Assembly: GCA_028289745.1 (NCBI GenBank)
Contig: JANQOD010000402.1
Location: forward strand, 1 to 15,162
Direction of reading: 5' to 3'
Length of the DNA: 15,162 nucleotides
Origin: Allomuricauda sp.
GTDB taxonomy: Bacteria; Bacteroidota; Bacteroidia; Flavobacteriales; Flavobacteriaceae
Shown: positions 1 to 6,265 of the stretch, in pieces
Layout: each line of letters opens with the position of its first letter
Position numbering within the stretch: position 1 is the stretch's first letter
Notes under the pieces: generated by a model
What the model was told of the DNA's origin: nothing
What the model saw: the letters and a program-made list of their open reading frames with translations, nothing else
Databases searched by the model: none
Program-made: the position numbers and the translations under genes

Positions 1-1
1 G

Positions 2-160
2 AACAAGACCGCAGATCTATATGTGAACCTGCGATGTATGCAGTTAAAGCCTGATCGTGCAAAGCTCTATGTCGGTGGTGGGGTGACGGGCGCTTCAGAT
101 CCCGAATCTGAGTGGCAAGAGACCCAGGGCAAAAGCCGAACCATGTTGCGGTTACTTTAG
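2..160 (+). CDS. menF: Isochorismate synthase MenF, C-terminal end (partial)
   Basis: The open frame enters from the left edge and ends at the TAG at 158-160, giving the last 52 residues of a protein that begins outside the window. The visible part has the pattern of the chorismate-binding enzyme family (MenF/EntC/TrpE/PabB): a VNLRC strand, then YVGGGVTGASDPESEWQET, matching the conserved glycine-rich turn and the E-x-E-W-x-E-T segment close to the active site, and a final K-S-R-T-M-L helix. In this family the enzyme isomerises chorismate to isochorismate in the cytoplasm. Because menD follows after only 35 bases, the isochorismate synthase of menaquinone synthesis is the natural reading. 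An EntC-type enzyme for a siderophore cannot be excluded from the tail alone, but context argues against it. Confidence 0.88.
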   Translation, partial: NKTADLYVNLRCMQLKPDRAKLYVGGGVTGASDPESEWQETQGKSRTMLRLL

Positions 161-181
161 GCATATCAGTTGAGAATTGGC

Positions 182-189
182 TAATTTTG
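182..189 (+). promoter_or_regulatory. Possible -7 element upstream of menD
   Basis: TAATTTTG fits the Bacteroidota -7 consensus TAnnTTTG and ends 6 bases before the menD ATG. No TTG lies at the usual 19-21 base distance upstream, so the match is half a promoter at best. menD could simply be read through from menF. A six-base match is expected several times by chance in 15 kb of AT-rich DNA. Confidence 0.22.
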
Positions 190-195
190 TATCCA

Positions 196-1941
196 ATGAA
201 ATATTCTGACATTCCCGGGGCACAAACCATTGTCGCTTATTGCCAAGCTTATGGCATCAAAAATATTGTGATTTCACCAGGTTCTCGAAATGCACCGCTT
301 ACCCTGGGGTTTACCAAAAACACTTTTTTCAATTGTTATAGCATTGTTGACGAACGTTGTGCCGCTTTTTTTGCTTTGGGCATGTCAAACCAACTTCAAG
401 AACCAACGGCACTTGTCTGCACTTCGGGCAGTGCTGTGCTAAATTATTATCCGGCGGTCGCAGAGGCATTTTACGGCCATGTTCCACTTGTTGTGATTTC
501 TGCCGATAGGCCTCAATATAAAATCGATATTGGCGACGGGCAGACGATTCGTCAAGAAAACATACTGGAAAAACATATCGGCTATTCGGCGAATCTAAAG
601 CAAGATGTTTGCCATGCCTCCGAGGTCATCGATCGATTGGCTACTGATTTGCGCTCAGATACGCAAGAAGCGGTACAGCAGTTCAATTCACAGGAAATCA
701 GAAAAGCCCTGACGGTCGCCATTTCGCAAAAACTTCCGGTTCACATCAATGCTCCCTTTGAGGAACCCCTTTATGGAACTGTGAAGGGGACATCCATTGA
801 AATTCCTGAAATGGATTTTTATCCAAAGAAAAATGAAACCTACCTTTCTGAACTGCTTTCCCTTTGGCACCATACAAAAAGAAAAATGGTGTTGGTCGGG
901 GTGAATCGACCCGAAGCCGTAGAACAAAAACATATCGAGAGGTTAGGGGAGGATGAATCAGTGGTGGTGTTGACCGAAACAACTTCAAACCTGCACCATG
1001 AACATTTTTTTGCGAGCATCGATAGTATAATCGCGCCTATTGAGATGCAGCAAAACCGTGAAGAAATATTTGAACGATTACGCCCAGAACTGCTTTTGAC
1101 CTTTGGCGGCATGATCGTCTCTAAAAAAATAAAGGCATTTTTGCGCCGACACCGACCAAAATATCATTATCACATTGGGTACGAACAGCACAACGACACT
1201 TTCTTTTCATTGACCCAACGCTTAGAGATGGTGCCCCAAGATTTCTTTGAAGAGGTTTTCAAAAACACAAAACCTTTGAAAAGCAGCTTCAGAAACAATT
1301 GGTCAAAATTCAAGATTCACTACCATCAAAAACGGCCCGAGTACCTGAAACAGGTTCCATTTAGTGATTTTTCGGTTTTTTCAGCTATTGTTGAGAGCAT
1401 TCCCGGGCAATATCAGGCACATTTTGCCAACAGCTCGGCCATTCGGTATTCACAGTTGTTCGACATTCATCCATCCGTTAAAATGTATTGCAATCGGGGC
1501 ACCAGCGGTATAGAGGGCTCTACATCGACGGCAGTGGGAGCTTCTATCCATAATGGTTCCCCGACCCTTTTGGTGACGGGTGACCTCGGTTTTTTCTATG
1601 ATGGCAATGCGCTTTGGAACAATTATATCAGACCTGATTTTCGCATCATTGTGGTAAACAATTCAGGAGGGGGTATCTTTAGAATTTTGCCGGGAGCCGA
1701 AAATACAGAAGAATTCGCCACTTATTTCGAGACAAGACATTCGCTTACTGCCCAACAAACCTGTGATCTGTACGGATTTGAATATATAAGGGCGAATGGC
1801 CCGGATGAGCTATCGAAGGCCTTGAAACAATTCTACAAAGAGTCTAATGAACCTAAATTATTGGAAGTTTTTACGCCCACTGAATTGAATGACAAAATTT
1901 TGCTTGCATATTTTGATTTTCTATCTTCGAAGCAATTATAA
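196..1941 (+). CDS. menD: 2-succinyl-5-enolpyruvyl-6-hydroxy-3-cyclohexene-1-carboxylate synthase MenD
   Basis: MenD is a thiamine-diphosphate enzyme that joins 2-oxoglutarate to isochorismate (SEPHCHC synthase), the second step of classical menaquinone synthesis, in the cytoplasm. The protein is 581 residues, normal for the family. Visible landmarks are SPGSRNAPLT at about 27-36, the catalytic glutamate in VDERCAAFFALG (E53), and the cofactor site GDLGFFYDGNALWNN from G462-D463, followed by NNSGGGIF at 488-495. The frame stays open back to 112, but that adds 28 residues overlapping menF with no family resemblance. The ATG at 196 gives the expected MKYSDIPGAQ N-terminus. It follows menF by 35 bases and precedes the DUF2853 gene by 23, so co-transcription is likely. 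No residue appears missing. Confidence 0.96.
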   Translation: MKYSDIPGAQTIVAYCQAYGIKNIVISPGSRNAPLTLGFTKNTFFNCYSIVDERCAAFFALGMSNQLQEPTALVCTSGSAVLNYYPAVAEAFYGHVPLVVISADRPQYKIDIGDGQTIRQENILEKHIGYSANLKQDVCHASEVIDRLATDLRSDTQEAVQQFNSQEIRKALTVAISQKLPVHINAPFEEPLYGTVKGTSIEIPEMDFYPKKNETYLSELLSLWHHTKRKMVLVGVNRPEAVEQKHIERLGEDESVVVLTETTSNLHHEHFFASIDSIIAPIEMQQNREEIFERLRPELLLTFGGMIVSKKIKAFLRRHRPKYHYHIGYEQHNDTFFSLTQRLEMVPQDFFEEVFKNTKPLKSSFRNNWSKFKIHYHQKRPEYLKQVPFSDFSVFSAIVESIPGQYQAHFANSSAIRYSQLFDIHPSVKMYCNRGTSGIEGSTSTAVGASIHNGSPTLLVTGDLGFFYDGNALWNNYIRPDFRIIVVNNSGGGIFRILPGAENTEEFATYFETRHSLTAQQTCDLYGFEYIRANGPDELSKALKQFYKESNEPKLLEVFTPTELNDKILLAYFDFLSSKQL

Positions 1942-1964
1942 AATCACAAAAAACACTAACTATC

Positions 1965-2309
1965 ATGAGCAGTAGAAGAGACGAATTAATCGCTAAGTAC
2001 GCCGAAGACATTCAAGGCAAGTTTGGTGAAAATCCTGACATGGACCTGTTGGCCAAGGTAGCCATTGGATTGGGACCGGCAATCTACAATCTGGATGCCT
2101 CCAAGGTATCGGGGTCTGACGAAAAAGAACTGGAAACGGTCAAGAACAATTATTTGATCAAAAAATTAGGTCTTTCAGATGGGCCTGCCCTTATGGATGC
2201 CGTTACAAATGTCATGGACCGCTATGGTCAATCAGAAAAGAACAAGCACCGTGCGGTGATTTACTACATGTTGTGCAAACATTTTGGCAAAGAGTCAGTG
2301 TACAGCTAA
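1965..2309 (+). CDS. DUF2853 family protein
   Basis: This is a 114-residue soluble, largely helical protein starting MSSRRDELIAKYAEDI, with no signal peptide or membrane segment. I recognise it as a DUF2853 family member from its overall sequence: the K-Y-A-x-D-I opening, an A-x-G-L-G-P-A-I-Y segment at about 33-41, the N-N-Y-L-x-K-K-L-G helix and the late R-A-V-I-Y-Y-M-L-C segment. The family has no established biochemical function that I can name. The gene sits 23 bases after menD and ends 19 bases before a strong terminator-like hairpin, so it is probably the last gene of a menF-menD-DUF2853 transcript. Its place inside the menaquinone cluster is suggestive only; nothing in the protein indicates an enzyme of that pathway. 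Confidence 0.85.
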   Translation: MSSRRDELIAKYAEDIQGKFGENPDMDLLAKVAIGLGPAIYNLDASKVSGSDEKELETVKNNYLIKKLGLSDGPALMDAVTNVMDRYGQSEKNKHRAVIYYMLCKHFGKESVYS

Positions 2310-2327
2310 AAGGCAGTCTAAGATTTC

Positions 2328-2358
2328 AAAAGCCCTTTGTTCTGCAAAGGGCTTTTTT
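2328..2358 (+). terminator. Intrinsic terminator or attenuator hairpin after the DUF2853 gene
   Basis: AAAAGCCCTTTG (2328-2339) pairs perfectly with CAAAGGGCTTTT (2345-2356) across the five-base loop TTCTG. The descending arm runs into a T tract at 2353-2358. The 12-bp stem with a GC-rich centre plus T tract is a textbook rho-independent terminator, and the flanking A run means it could also work on the - strand. The next start codon, of the cvfB-like gene, is only 11 bases beyond the T tract. Confidence 0.85.
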
Positions 2359-2369
2359 ATACATAAAGC

Positions 2370-3212
2370 ATGATCGAGGTAGGCAATTACAATAAGTTGG
2401 AAATTTTAAGGAGCACCAGTGTTGGTCTTTTTTTGGGAGATGCCGAGGGTACGGAAGTGTTGTTGCCGACCAAGTATATGCCCGAAAGTTTCTCTATCGG
2501 TGACGAAATCATGATTTTTTGCTATCTCGACCATAACGAACGACCTGTAGCGACCACCCTCACACCAAAGACCATTAGAAATACATTTGCCTATTTGAAG
2601 GCGGAAGATGTCAATGAATATGGTGCTTTTTTAGATTGGGGATTGGAAAAACAACTGATGGTTCCGTTCAGGGAGCAGGCAGTACGTATGCAAAAAGGGA
2701 AAAGGTACATTGTCTATTGCTATTTAGACGAAGAGACCTTTCGACTGGTTGCCTCTAGTAGGCTGAACAAGTTCTTGAACACTACTGATGTAGACTACCA
2801 GATCAATGATGAAGTGAATCTGTTGGTCAACAGAAAGACAGAACTAGGTTGGGAGGTAATTGTAGAGAACAAGCACAGTGGCCTGGTATTTTTCAGTGAT
2901 GTCTTCAAGAACATCATGGTCGGCGATCAAATGAAAGGTTACATCAAGAAAATACGAAACGACAAGAAAATTGATGTAGCGCTTCAACCAATCGGATACC
3001 GGCAGCTTGATACCAATGCCGCAAGGGTTTATCAAAAATTATTAGAGGCCAAGGGCTTTTTACCGTTCAATGACGGTTCATCACCGGAAGAAATAAGAAA
3101 GCATCTTGAAATGAGCAAGAAGTCATTCAAGAAGGCTATTGGGGTACTTTACCGTGAAAGGAAGATATCGATTACCGATCAAGGCATAAGAAGTACGCGA
3201 TCAAATGATTGA
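2370..3212 (+). CDS. CvfB/YitL-type S1 RNA-binding protein
   Basis: This 280-residue cytoplasmic protein resembles the CvfB (YitL) family: tandem S1-like OB folds followed by a C-terminal winged helix. The first domain spans about 1-60 (GNYNKLEILR, GVELLLP-like strand, GDEIMIFCYLD). A second runs about 65-135, with Y-G-A-F-L-D-W-G at its core. A third runs about 145-205 (S-G-L-V-F-F-S-D, then V-G-D-Q-M-K-G-Y-I-K-K-I). The winged helix is around 215-275, with SPEEIRKHLEMSKKSFKKAIG as recognition segment. In Staphylococcus and Streptococcus the family binds RNA and influences virulence gene expression; its role in Bacteroidota is not established. The ATG at 2370 lies directly behind a terminator-like hairpin and I see no TAnnTTTG element between them. 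Confidence 0.87.
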   Translation: MIEVGNYNKLEILRSTSVGLFLGDAEGTEVLLPTKYMPESFSIGDEIMIFCYLDHNERPVATTLTPKTIRNTFAYLKAEDVNEYGAFLDWGLEKQLMVPFREQAVRMQKGKRYIVYCYLDEETFRLVASSRLNKFLNTTDVDYQINDEVNLLVNRKTELGWEVIVENKHSGLVFFSDVFKNIMVGDQMKGYIKKIRNDKKIDVALQPIGYRQLDTNAARVYQKLLEAKGFLPFNDGSSPEEIRKHLEMSKKSFKKAIGVLYRERKISITDQGIRSTRSND

Positions 3213-3260
3213 GAAATAGCGTTCATCGACCAAATTATGAATTTAGCGGACTTATATTTT

Positions 3261-3287
3261 TTTGTATGGACAAAAATTTTACATTTG
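3261..3287 (+). promoter_or_regulatory. Predicted promoter of the SPOR-like membrane protein gene and menA
   Basis: TACATTTG at 3280-3287 is an exact match to the Bacteroidota -7 element TAnnTTTG, and TTTG at 3261-3264 could serve as the -33 element, although the 15-base gap is shorter than the usual 19-21. It lies 64 bases before the ATG at 3352. It overlaps the TTG at 3262 that would otherwise begin a longer open frame, which supports the downstream start. Confidence 0.5.
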
Positions 3288-3351
3288 TAAGGCTTTCAAT
3301 TTCAACGAATTGATAAGCGATGATTTCACAATAAAATCAAATACTCTCGTT

Positions 3352-3951
3352 ATGCCATTTATTGAAGAGAATGATTTACTTGATCTGCACAAAGATGTGG
3401 AGAAAGCCCAGATAATTAATGAAAGGCTCTTAGATCAAATTAAATACAAAAGCAAAGATCTCAAGAGAATAAAAATACAGAGAAATGTGCTCTTGGGCGT
3501 TACGGCCCTTTTTCTTGTGGGCACCTTGGCCATTACTTCTTTCACCGCGGGCCTTAGCAGTTCAAACAAGTTAGATACCCAAAATAATCTGTTGGTCTCA
3601 ATCGATAGTCTTGATGCCATCAAAACTAGAATAGACAATCTAAAACAGCAAAACGAAGAGTTGAGTTTGGTCAATGAGTTCTATTTGGCCAAAAAGTTTT
3701 TGGAAAAAGAGATGATATACTCCGTTCAGGTAAAATCTTTTGTTGACAACAATGTAACATTGGCATCTGAGGCATTGACCAATACCCTTTTTGTGAAGAC
3801 CAATCCGTTCTATGCGTACTCTCTCGGTACTTTTGAAACCTTGGATGAAGCCCGAAAATTTAGGCAGCAACTGGTAGATATGGGTTTTGAAGACGCATTT
3901 GTAGCTTCCTACAAAGATGGTCAGCGAGTAAAAATTGAAGATCCCTACTAG
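3352..3951 (+). CDS. Single-pass membrane protein with coiled coils and a SPOR-like C-terminal region
   Basis: This is a 199-residue protein. Residues 1-44 are a charged, heptad-like cytoplasmic helix (DLHKDVEKAQIINERLLDQI and a lysine/arginine-rich stretch). Residues 45-67 are one membrane segment (VLLGVTALFLVGTLAITSF). Residues 75-120 form a second predicted coiled coil. Residues 122-192 resemble a divergent SPOR repeat: YSVQVKSF, then FYAYSLGTFETLDEARKFRQQL and MGFEDAFVASYKDG, the usual strand-helix-strand pattern with the helix picking alternate residues. SPOR domains bind denuded peptidoglycan, so an envelope role is plausible, with the C-terminus in the periplasm. The frame opens back to a TTG at 3262, but that codon lies in the predicted promoter; I chose the ATG at 3352. 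The stop abuts the menA start with no gap, implying coupled expression. The exact function is unknown. Confidence 0.72.
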   Translation: MPFIEENDLLDLHKDVEKAQIINERLLDQIKYKSKDLKRIKIQRNVLLGVTALFLVGTLAITSFTAGLSSSNKLDTQNNLLVSIDSLDAIKTRIDNLKQQNEELSLVNEFYLAKKFLEKEMIYSVQVKSFVDNNVTLASEALTNTLFVKTNPFYAYSLGTFETLDEARKFRQQLVDMGFEDAFVASYKDGQRVKIEDPY

Positions 3952-4857
3952 TTGAAAAAAATTAAGACCTGGTTATATGCGGCCAGGATAAGGACACTTC
4001 CTCTTTCCATTTCCGGCATTTTGGTAGGCACAGCTTTGGCCATCGCCGAAGGCTATTTTGATTTTTCCATTTTTGTTCTGGCACTTTTTACGACCATATC
4101 ACTTCAGATCACATCGAATTTTGCTAACGATTATGGTGACGGCATAAAGGGCACTGATGATACCCGTATTGGCCCTAAAAGGGCTTTGCAAAGTGGTATG
4201 TTGTCGAAATCAGAATTGAAAACGGGTATTGGTGCAATGGTAGTCGTTAGCTTGATTCTGTCGATTCTTTTGATCTTTAAGGCCTTTGCTTTACAAGCCT
4301 GGGTATATACTGTGGTTTTTTTGCTTTTGGGTGTTCTCAGTATTTGGGCAGCATTGAAATATACCATGGGAGCATCACCATATGGTTATCATGGCCTAGG
4401 CGATGTCTTTGTCTTTGCCTTCTTCGGATTGTTAGCCGTGGTCGGTAGCAAGTTTTTATTTACCAAGTATATTACGGGAGATGTCTTTTTGCCGGCCATT
4501 ACCATCGGCCTATTAAGTGTGGGAGTATTGAATTTGAACAATATGCGAGACATTGAATCTGACAGGCTGCATGGCAAACATACCATAGCGGCCAGATTGG
4601 GCTTTGAAAAGGCCAAGGTGTACCACTATCTCATTTTAGGGGTGGCTTTTGTGGCCATGTTGGCCTACTCGATCATCAACTATAATGGAATATTCAGTGT
4701 GATATATCTCTTTGCATTTGTGCCTATTTTGCTTCATATCATCAAAGTTATTAAGATCCGAAATCCGCTACATTTAGATTCAGAATTGAAGAAACTTGCG
4801 TTGGGTACTTTCTTATTGGCCTTACTGTTTTTAATGGCTATTAATTATTTTTTGTAA
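3952..4857 (+). CDS. menA: 1,4-dihydroxy-2-naphthoate polyprenyltransferase MenA
   Basis: MenA attaches the polyprenyl tail to DHNA and decarboxylates it, giving demethylmenaquinone in the inner membrane. The 301-residue protein is strongly hydrophobic with about eight or nine membrane helices, as in the UbiA superfamily. The two aspartate-rich prenyl diphosphate/Mg sites are clear: NFANDYGDGIKGTDD at 56-70 and NNMRDIESDRLHGK at 196-209. The opening W-x-x-A-A-R-I-R-T-L-P-L-S-I-S-G is characteristic of MenA. The start is TTG at 3952, immediately after the TAG of the preceding gene. That stop is in frame, so no earlier start exists, and the N-terminal motif would be lost with any later one. Translational coupling to the SPOR-like gene is likely. 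Confidence 0.94.
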   Translation: MKKIKTWLYAARIRTLPLSISGILVGTALAIAEGYFDFSIFVLALFTTISLQITSNFANDYGDGIKGTDDTRIGPKRALQSGMLSKSELKTGIGAMVVVSLILSILLIFKAFALQAWVYTVVFLLLGVLSIWAALKYTMGASPYGYHGLGDVFVFAFFGLLAVVGSKFLFTKYITGDVFLPAITIGLLSVGVLNLNNMRDIESDRLHGKHTIAARLGFEKAKVYHYLILGVAFVAMLAYSIINYNGIFSVIYLFAFVPILLHIIKVIKIRNPLHLDSELKKLALGTFLLALLFLMAINYFL

Positions 4858-4862
4858 TTTTG
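4855..4862 (+). promoter_or_regulatory. Possible -7 element for the LytTR regulator gene
   Basis: TAATTTTG matches TAnnTTTG exactly and overlaps the menA stop codon, 27 bases before the TTG start of the response regulator. The expected upstream TTG is not present at 19-21 bases, so the regulator might also be read through from menA. Confidence 0.33.
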
Positions 4863-4889
4863 AAAGACAACCATTAAAACCTTAATGAT

Positions 4890-5645
4890 TTGGAACACCC
4901 CATAAAAATACTTATCGTTGAGGACAATGTTATCATCGCTGATGACATGCAGTCCATGTTGGAAGAGATTGGCTATGAGGTAGTTGACAATGTAATAGTC
5001 TACGAGCAGGCGGTAGAGGTCTTAAAAAAACAGCACGTTGATCTAGTGTTGATCGATATCATTTTAGCTTCCGATAAAACCGGTATCGACCTTGGGAAAC
5101 ATATTCGGGAAGTGTATAACATACCTTTCATCTTTGTGACCTCAAATTCTGACCGTGCCACTGTTGAAAATGCCAAAACGGTCAAGCCTGATGGATATTT
5201 GGTCAAGCCCTTTGAGCAACAAGATCTCTATACCTCTATTGAGATAGCACTTTCCAATTTCAATTATTCCAAGAAATCTTCTTCTGCTACCATGTCAGAG
5301 GAAAAAAATGACGGACTGGTATCCAATTCTGTGCTCAAAGACTCGATTTTCGTCAAAAAGCAACATTTATATTATAGAATTCAGTTTGGTGATATACAGT
5401 TCATCAAGGCAGACAATGTCTATCTAGAGGTGAACACGGTTGACAAAAAGTTTTTGGTTCGGTCTCCCTTAAAGGACTATCTGGAAAAATTGCCCAGACA
5501 TAAATTCTACAGGGCCCATAAATCATACATCGTCAATGTAGACCATATAGACGCCATCAATTCCAAAGACATAATGATCAACAACACGTTGATTCCTATA
5601 TCCAAAGAATTTAAAGAGTTCATCATTTCGTCCATGAATTCTTGA
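4890..5645 (+). CDS. LytTR-family response regulator
   Basis: This is a 251-residue two-component transcription regulator of the LytR/AlgR type. The receiver domain occupies about 5-120, with the acidic pair E11-D12, phospho-acceptor D56 in DLVLIDIIL, switch residue T84 in FVTSNSD and K106 in GYLVKPFE. A linker of about 30 residues follows, then a LytTR DNA-binding domain at about 150-248 (FVKKQHLYYRI, IQFIKADNVYLEV, FYRAHKSYIVNVDHID, then PISKEFK). The start is TTG at 4890. An in-frame stop 15 bases upstream excludes a longer protein, and the next ATG codons fall inside the receiver. The presumed partner is the HisKA_2 kinase at 6266, since LytTR regulators with TPR/HisKA_2 kinases are a common pairing in Flavobacteriaceae. 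Target genes cannot be read from the sequence. Confidence 0.92.
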   Translation: MEHPIKILIVEDNVIIADDMQSMLEEIGYEVVDNVIVYEQAVEVLKKQHVDLVLIDIILASDKTGIDLGKHIREVYNIPFIFVTSNSDRATVENAKTVKPDGYLVKPFEQQDLYTSIEIALSNFNYSKKSSSATMSEEKNDGLVSNSVLKDSIFVKKQHLYYRIQFGDIQFIKADNVYLEVNTVDKKFLVRSPLKDYLEKLPRHKFYRAHKSYIVNVDHIDAINSKDIMINNTLIPISKEFKEFIISSMNS

Positions 5646-5698
5646 CGAAAAGATCTTGATTCTTTTCCCTTCAAAAAACAACATTATCCTTTTCAGCT

Positions 5699-5779
5699 AT
5701 GGAAAGGGCCAATTTTGCAACAACAATTATATACTTCACAACATTATTTTCTGTATTTGGCCTTGCCTTAATACTTTAG
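5699..5779 (+). CDS. Candidate 26-residue hydrophobic peptide
   Basis: An ATG at 5699 opens 26 codons ending in TAG. After a short polar N-terminus (MERANF) the rest is almost wholly hydrophobic, enough for one membrane helix. It lies 54 bases after the regulator stop and before the terminator-like hairpin, so it would be carried on the same transcript. There is no ribosome-binding sequence, and AT-rich DNA produces such ORFs by chance. Confidence 0.12.
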   Translation: MERANFATTIIYFTTLFSVFGLALIL

Positions 5780-5832
5780 TCGTGTAAATCTTAGTAAAAG
5801 TAATTTTTTCATTTTCATATAGTGTTCTCGTA

Positions 5833-5870
5833 AAAGGGTCTTATCGAACAGGGTAAGGCCCTTTGTTTTT
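5833..5870 (+). terminator. Terminator hairpin downstream of the LytTR regulator gene
   Basis: AAAGGGTCTTA (5833-5843) pairs with TAAGGCCCTTT (5854-5864) with a single G-U wobble, around a ten-base loop, followed by GTTTTT at 5865-5870. It would end the transcript of the regulator, leaving a 3' untranslated tail of roughly 190-220 bases, or end an independent small RNA. Confidence 0.72.
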
Positions 5871-5939
5871 CCATCCTTTTGAAGTAGTTTCCATGAAAGG
5901 CAAAAAAAACCGATAAAATACCATTTGGCATACAATTAA

Positions 5940-5963
5940 GCTGTTTTCACAACAGAAAACGGC
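5940..5963. repeat. Inverted repeat around the first direct-repeat copy
   Basis: GCTGTTTTC (5940-5948) and GAAAACGGC (5955-5963) form a nine-base stem with one wobble around the loop ACAACA. A second pairing, GGCATT (5961-5966) with AATGCC (5996-6001), follows directly and overlaps it by three bases. There is no strong T tract, so a protein-binding palindrome or RNA structure is likelier than a terminator. Confidence 0.4.
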
Positions 5964-5975
5964 ATTTTCACAACA
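5944..5975. repeat. Pair of 11-bp direct repeats with 21-bp periodicity
   Basis: TTTTCACAACA occurs at 5944-5954 and again, identically, at 5965-5975. The start-to-start distance is 21 bp, two turns of B-DNA, so both copies face the same side of the helix. LytTR-domain regulators are known to bind pairs of short direct repeats with this kind of spacing, and a LytTR gene is the nearest upstream gene. The repeat does not clearly match the published LytTR consensus, so assignment to this regulator is inference. Confidence 0.45.
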
Positions 5976-6062
5976 AAGTTGAAATCCACAATGGTAATGC
6001 CATTATTTTTGAACCGAAACCGAGCAACCGAGTCTTACCAAATTTAATATAAGGAGAAGGTC

Positions 6063-6131
6063 GTGCATTTTTGTATGGCCTTATTTTATAGCACCAATCG
6101 ATTCATGATATTCTATGGATACCAAGGGTAA
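6063..6131 (+). CDS. Candidate 22-residue peptide behind a strong purine-rich ribosome site
   Basis: GTG at 6063 opens 22 codons ending at TAA (6129-6131). It is preceded by AAGGAGAAGG (6051-6060), with AAGGAG six bases from the GTG, ideal Shine-Dalgarno spacing and unlike the other genes here. An internal ATG at 6075 would give 18 residues. The product is rich in aromatic residues and matches nothing I know. It could be a leader peptide for the kinase transcript only if transcription starts upstream of the -7 element at 6197. Confidence 0.13.
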   Translation: MHFCMALFYSTNRFMIFYGYQG

Positions 6132-6196
6132 TTTGGTTTATAGCCACATGTTTTGACGGTTTACAACAAAAATTTACCCCAGATATCAAATCATTG

Positions 6197-6204
6197 TAGT
6201 TTTG
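6197..6204 (+). promoter_or_regulatory. Predicted -7 element of the histidine kinase gene
   Basis: TAGTTTTG matches TAnnTTTG and lies 61 bases before the kinase ATG. TTTA at 6173-6176 sits 20 bases upstream, a one-base deviation from a -33 TTTG at the right distance. This gives the kinase its own promoter, separate from the regulator. Confidence 0.45.
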
Positions 6205-6265
6205 TGAGTAATGGTAGCGGACCGAACAATGAGCTACATGGTGCCATAAACGGGCATAGTTTATA

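Larger units (their letters stand above)
5646..6265. other. 620-base non-coding region between regulator and kinase
   Basis: No open frame of convincing length exists here on either strand. In order it holds a 26-codon hydrophobic ORF (5699-5779), a terminator-like hairpin (5833-5870), two identical 11-bp direct repeats 21 bp apart inside overlapping inverted repeats (5940-6001), three AACCGA hexamers (6012-6031), an AAGGAGAAGG purine tract before a 22-codon ORF (6051-6131) and a -7 element (6197-6204). In a window where most gaps are below 150 bases this is conspicuously long, so a regulatory region or a small RNA is possible. Confidence 0.7.

Noticed and set aside
112..195. 28-residue N-terminal extension of menD
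   Set aside because: It overlaps the menF coding end in another frame and does not resemble a MenD N-terminus; the ATG at 196 gives the expected start.
840..1112. Antisense open frame inside menD
   Set aside because: Shadow of the menD coding frame; serine- and cysteine-rich, low-complexity translation with no recognisable domain.
6012..6031. Three AACCGA hexamers
   Set aside because: Copies are only six bases with irregular spacing (6 and 8), too short to distinguish from chance.
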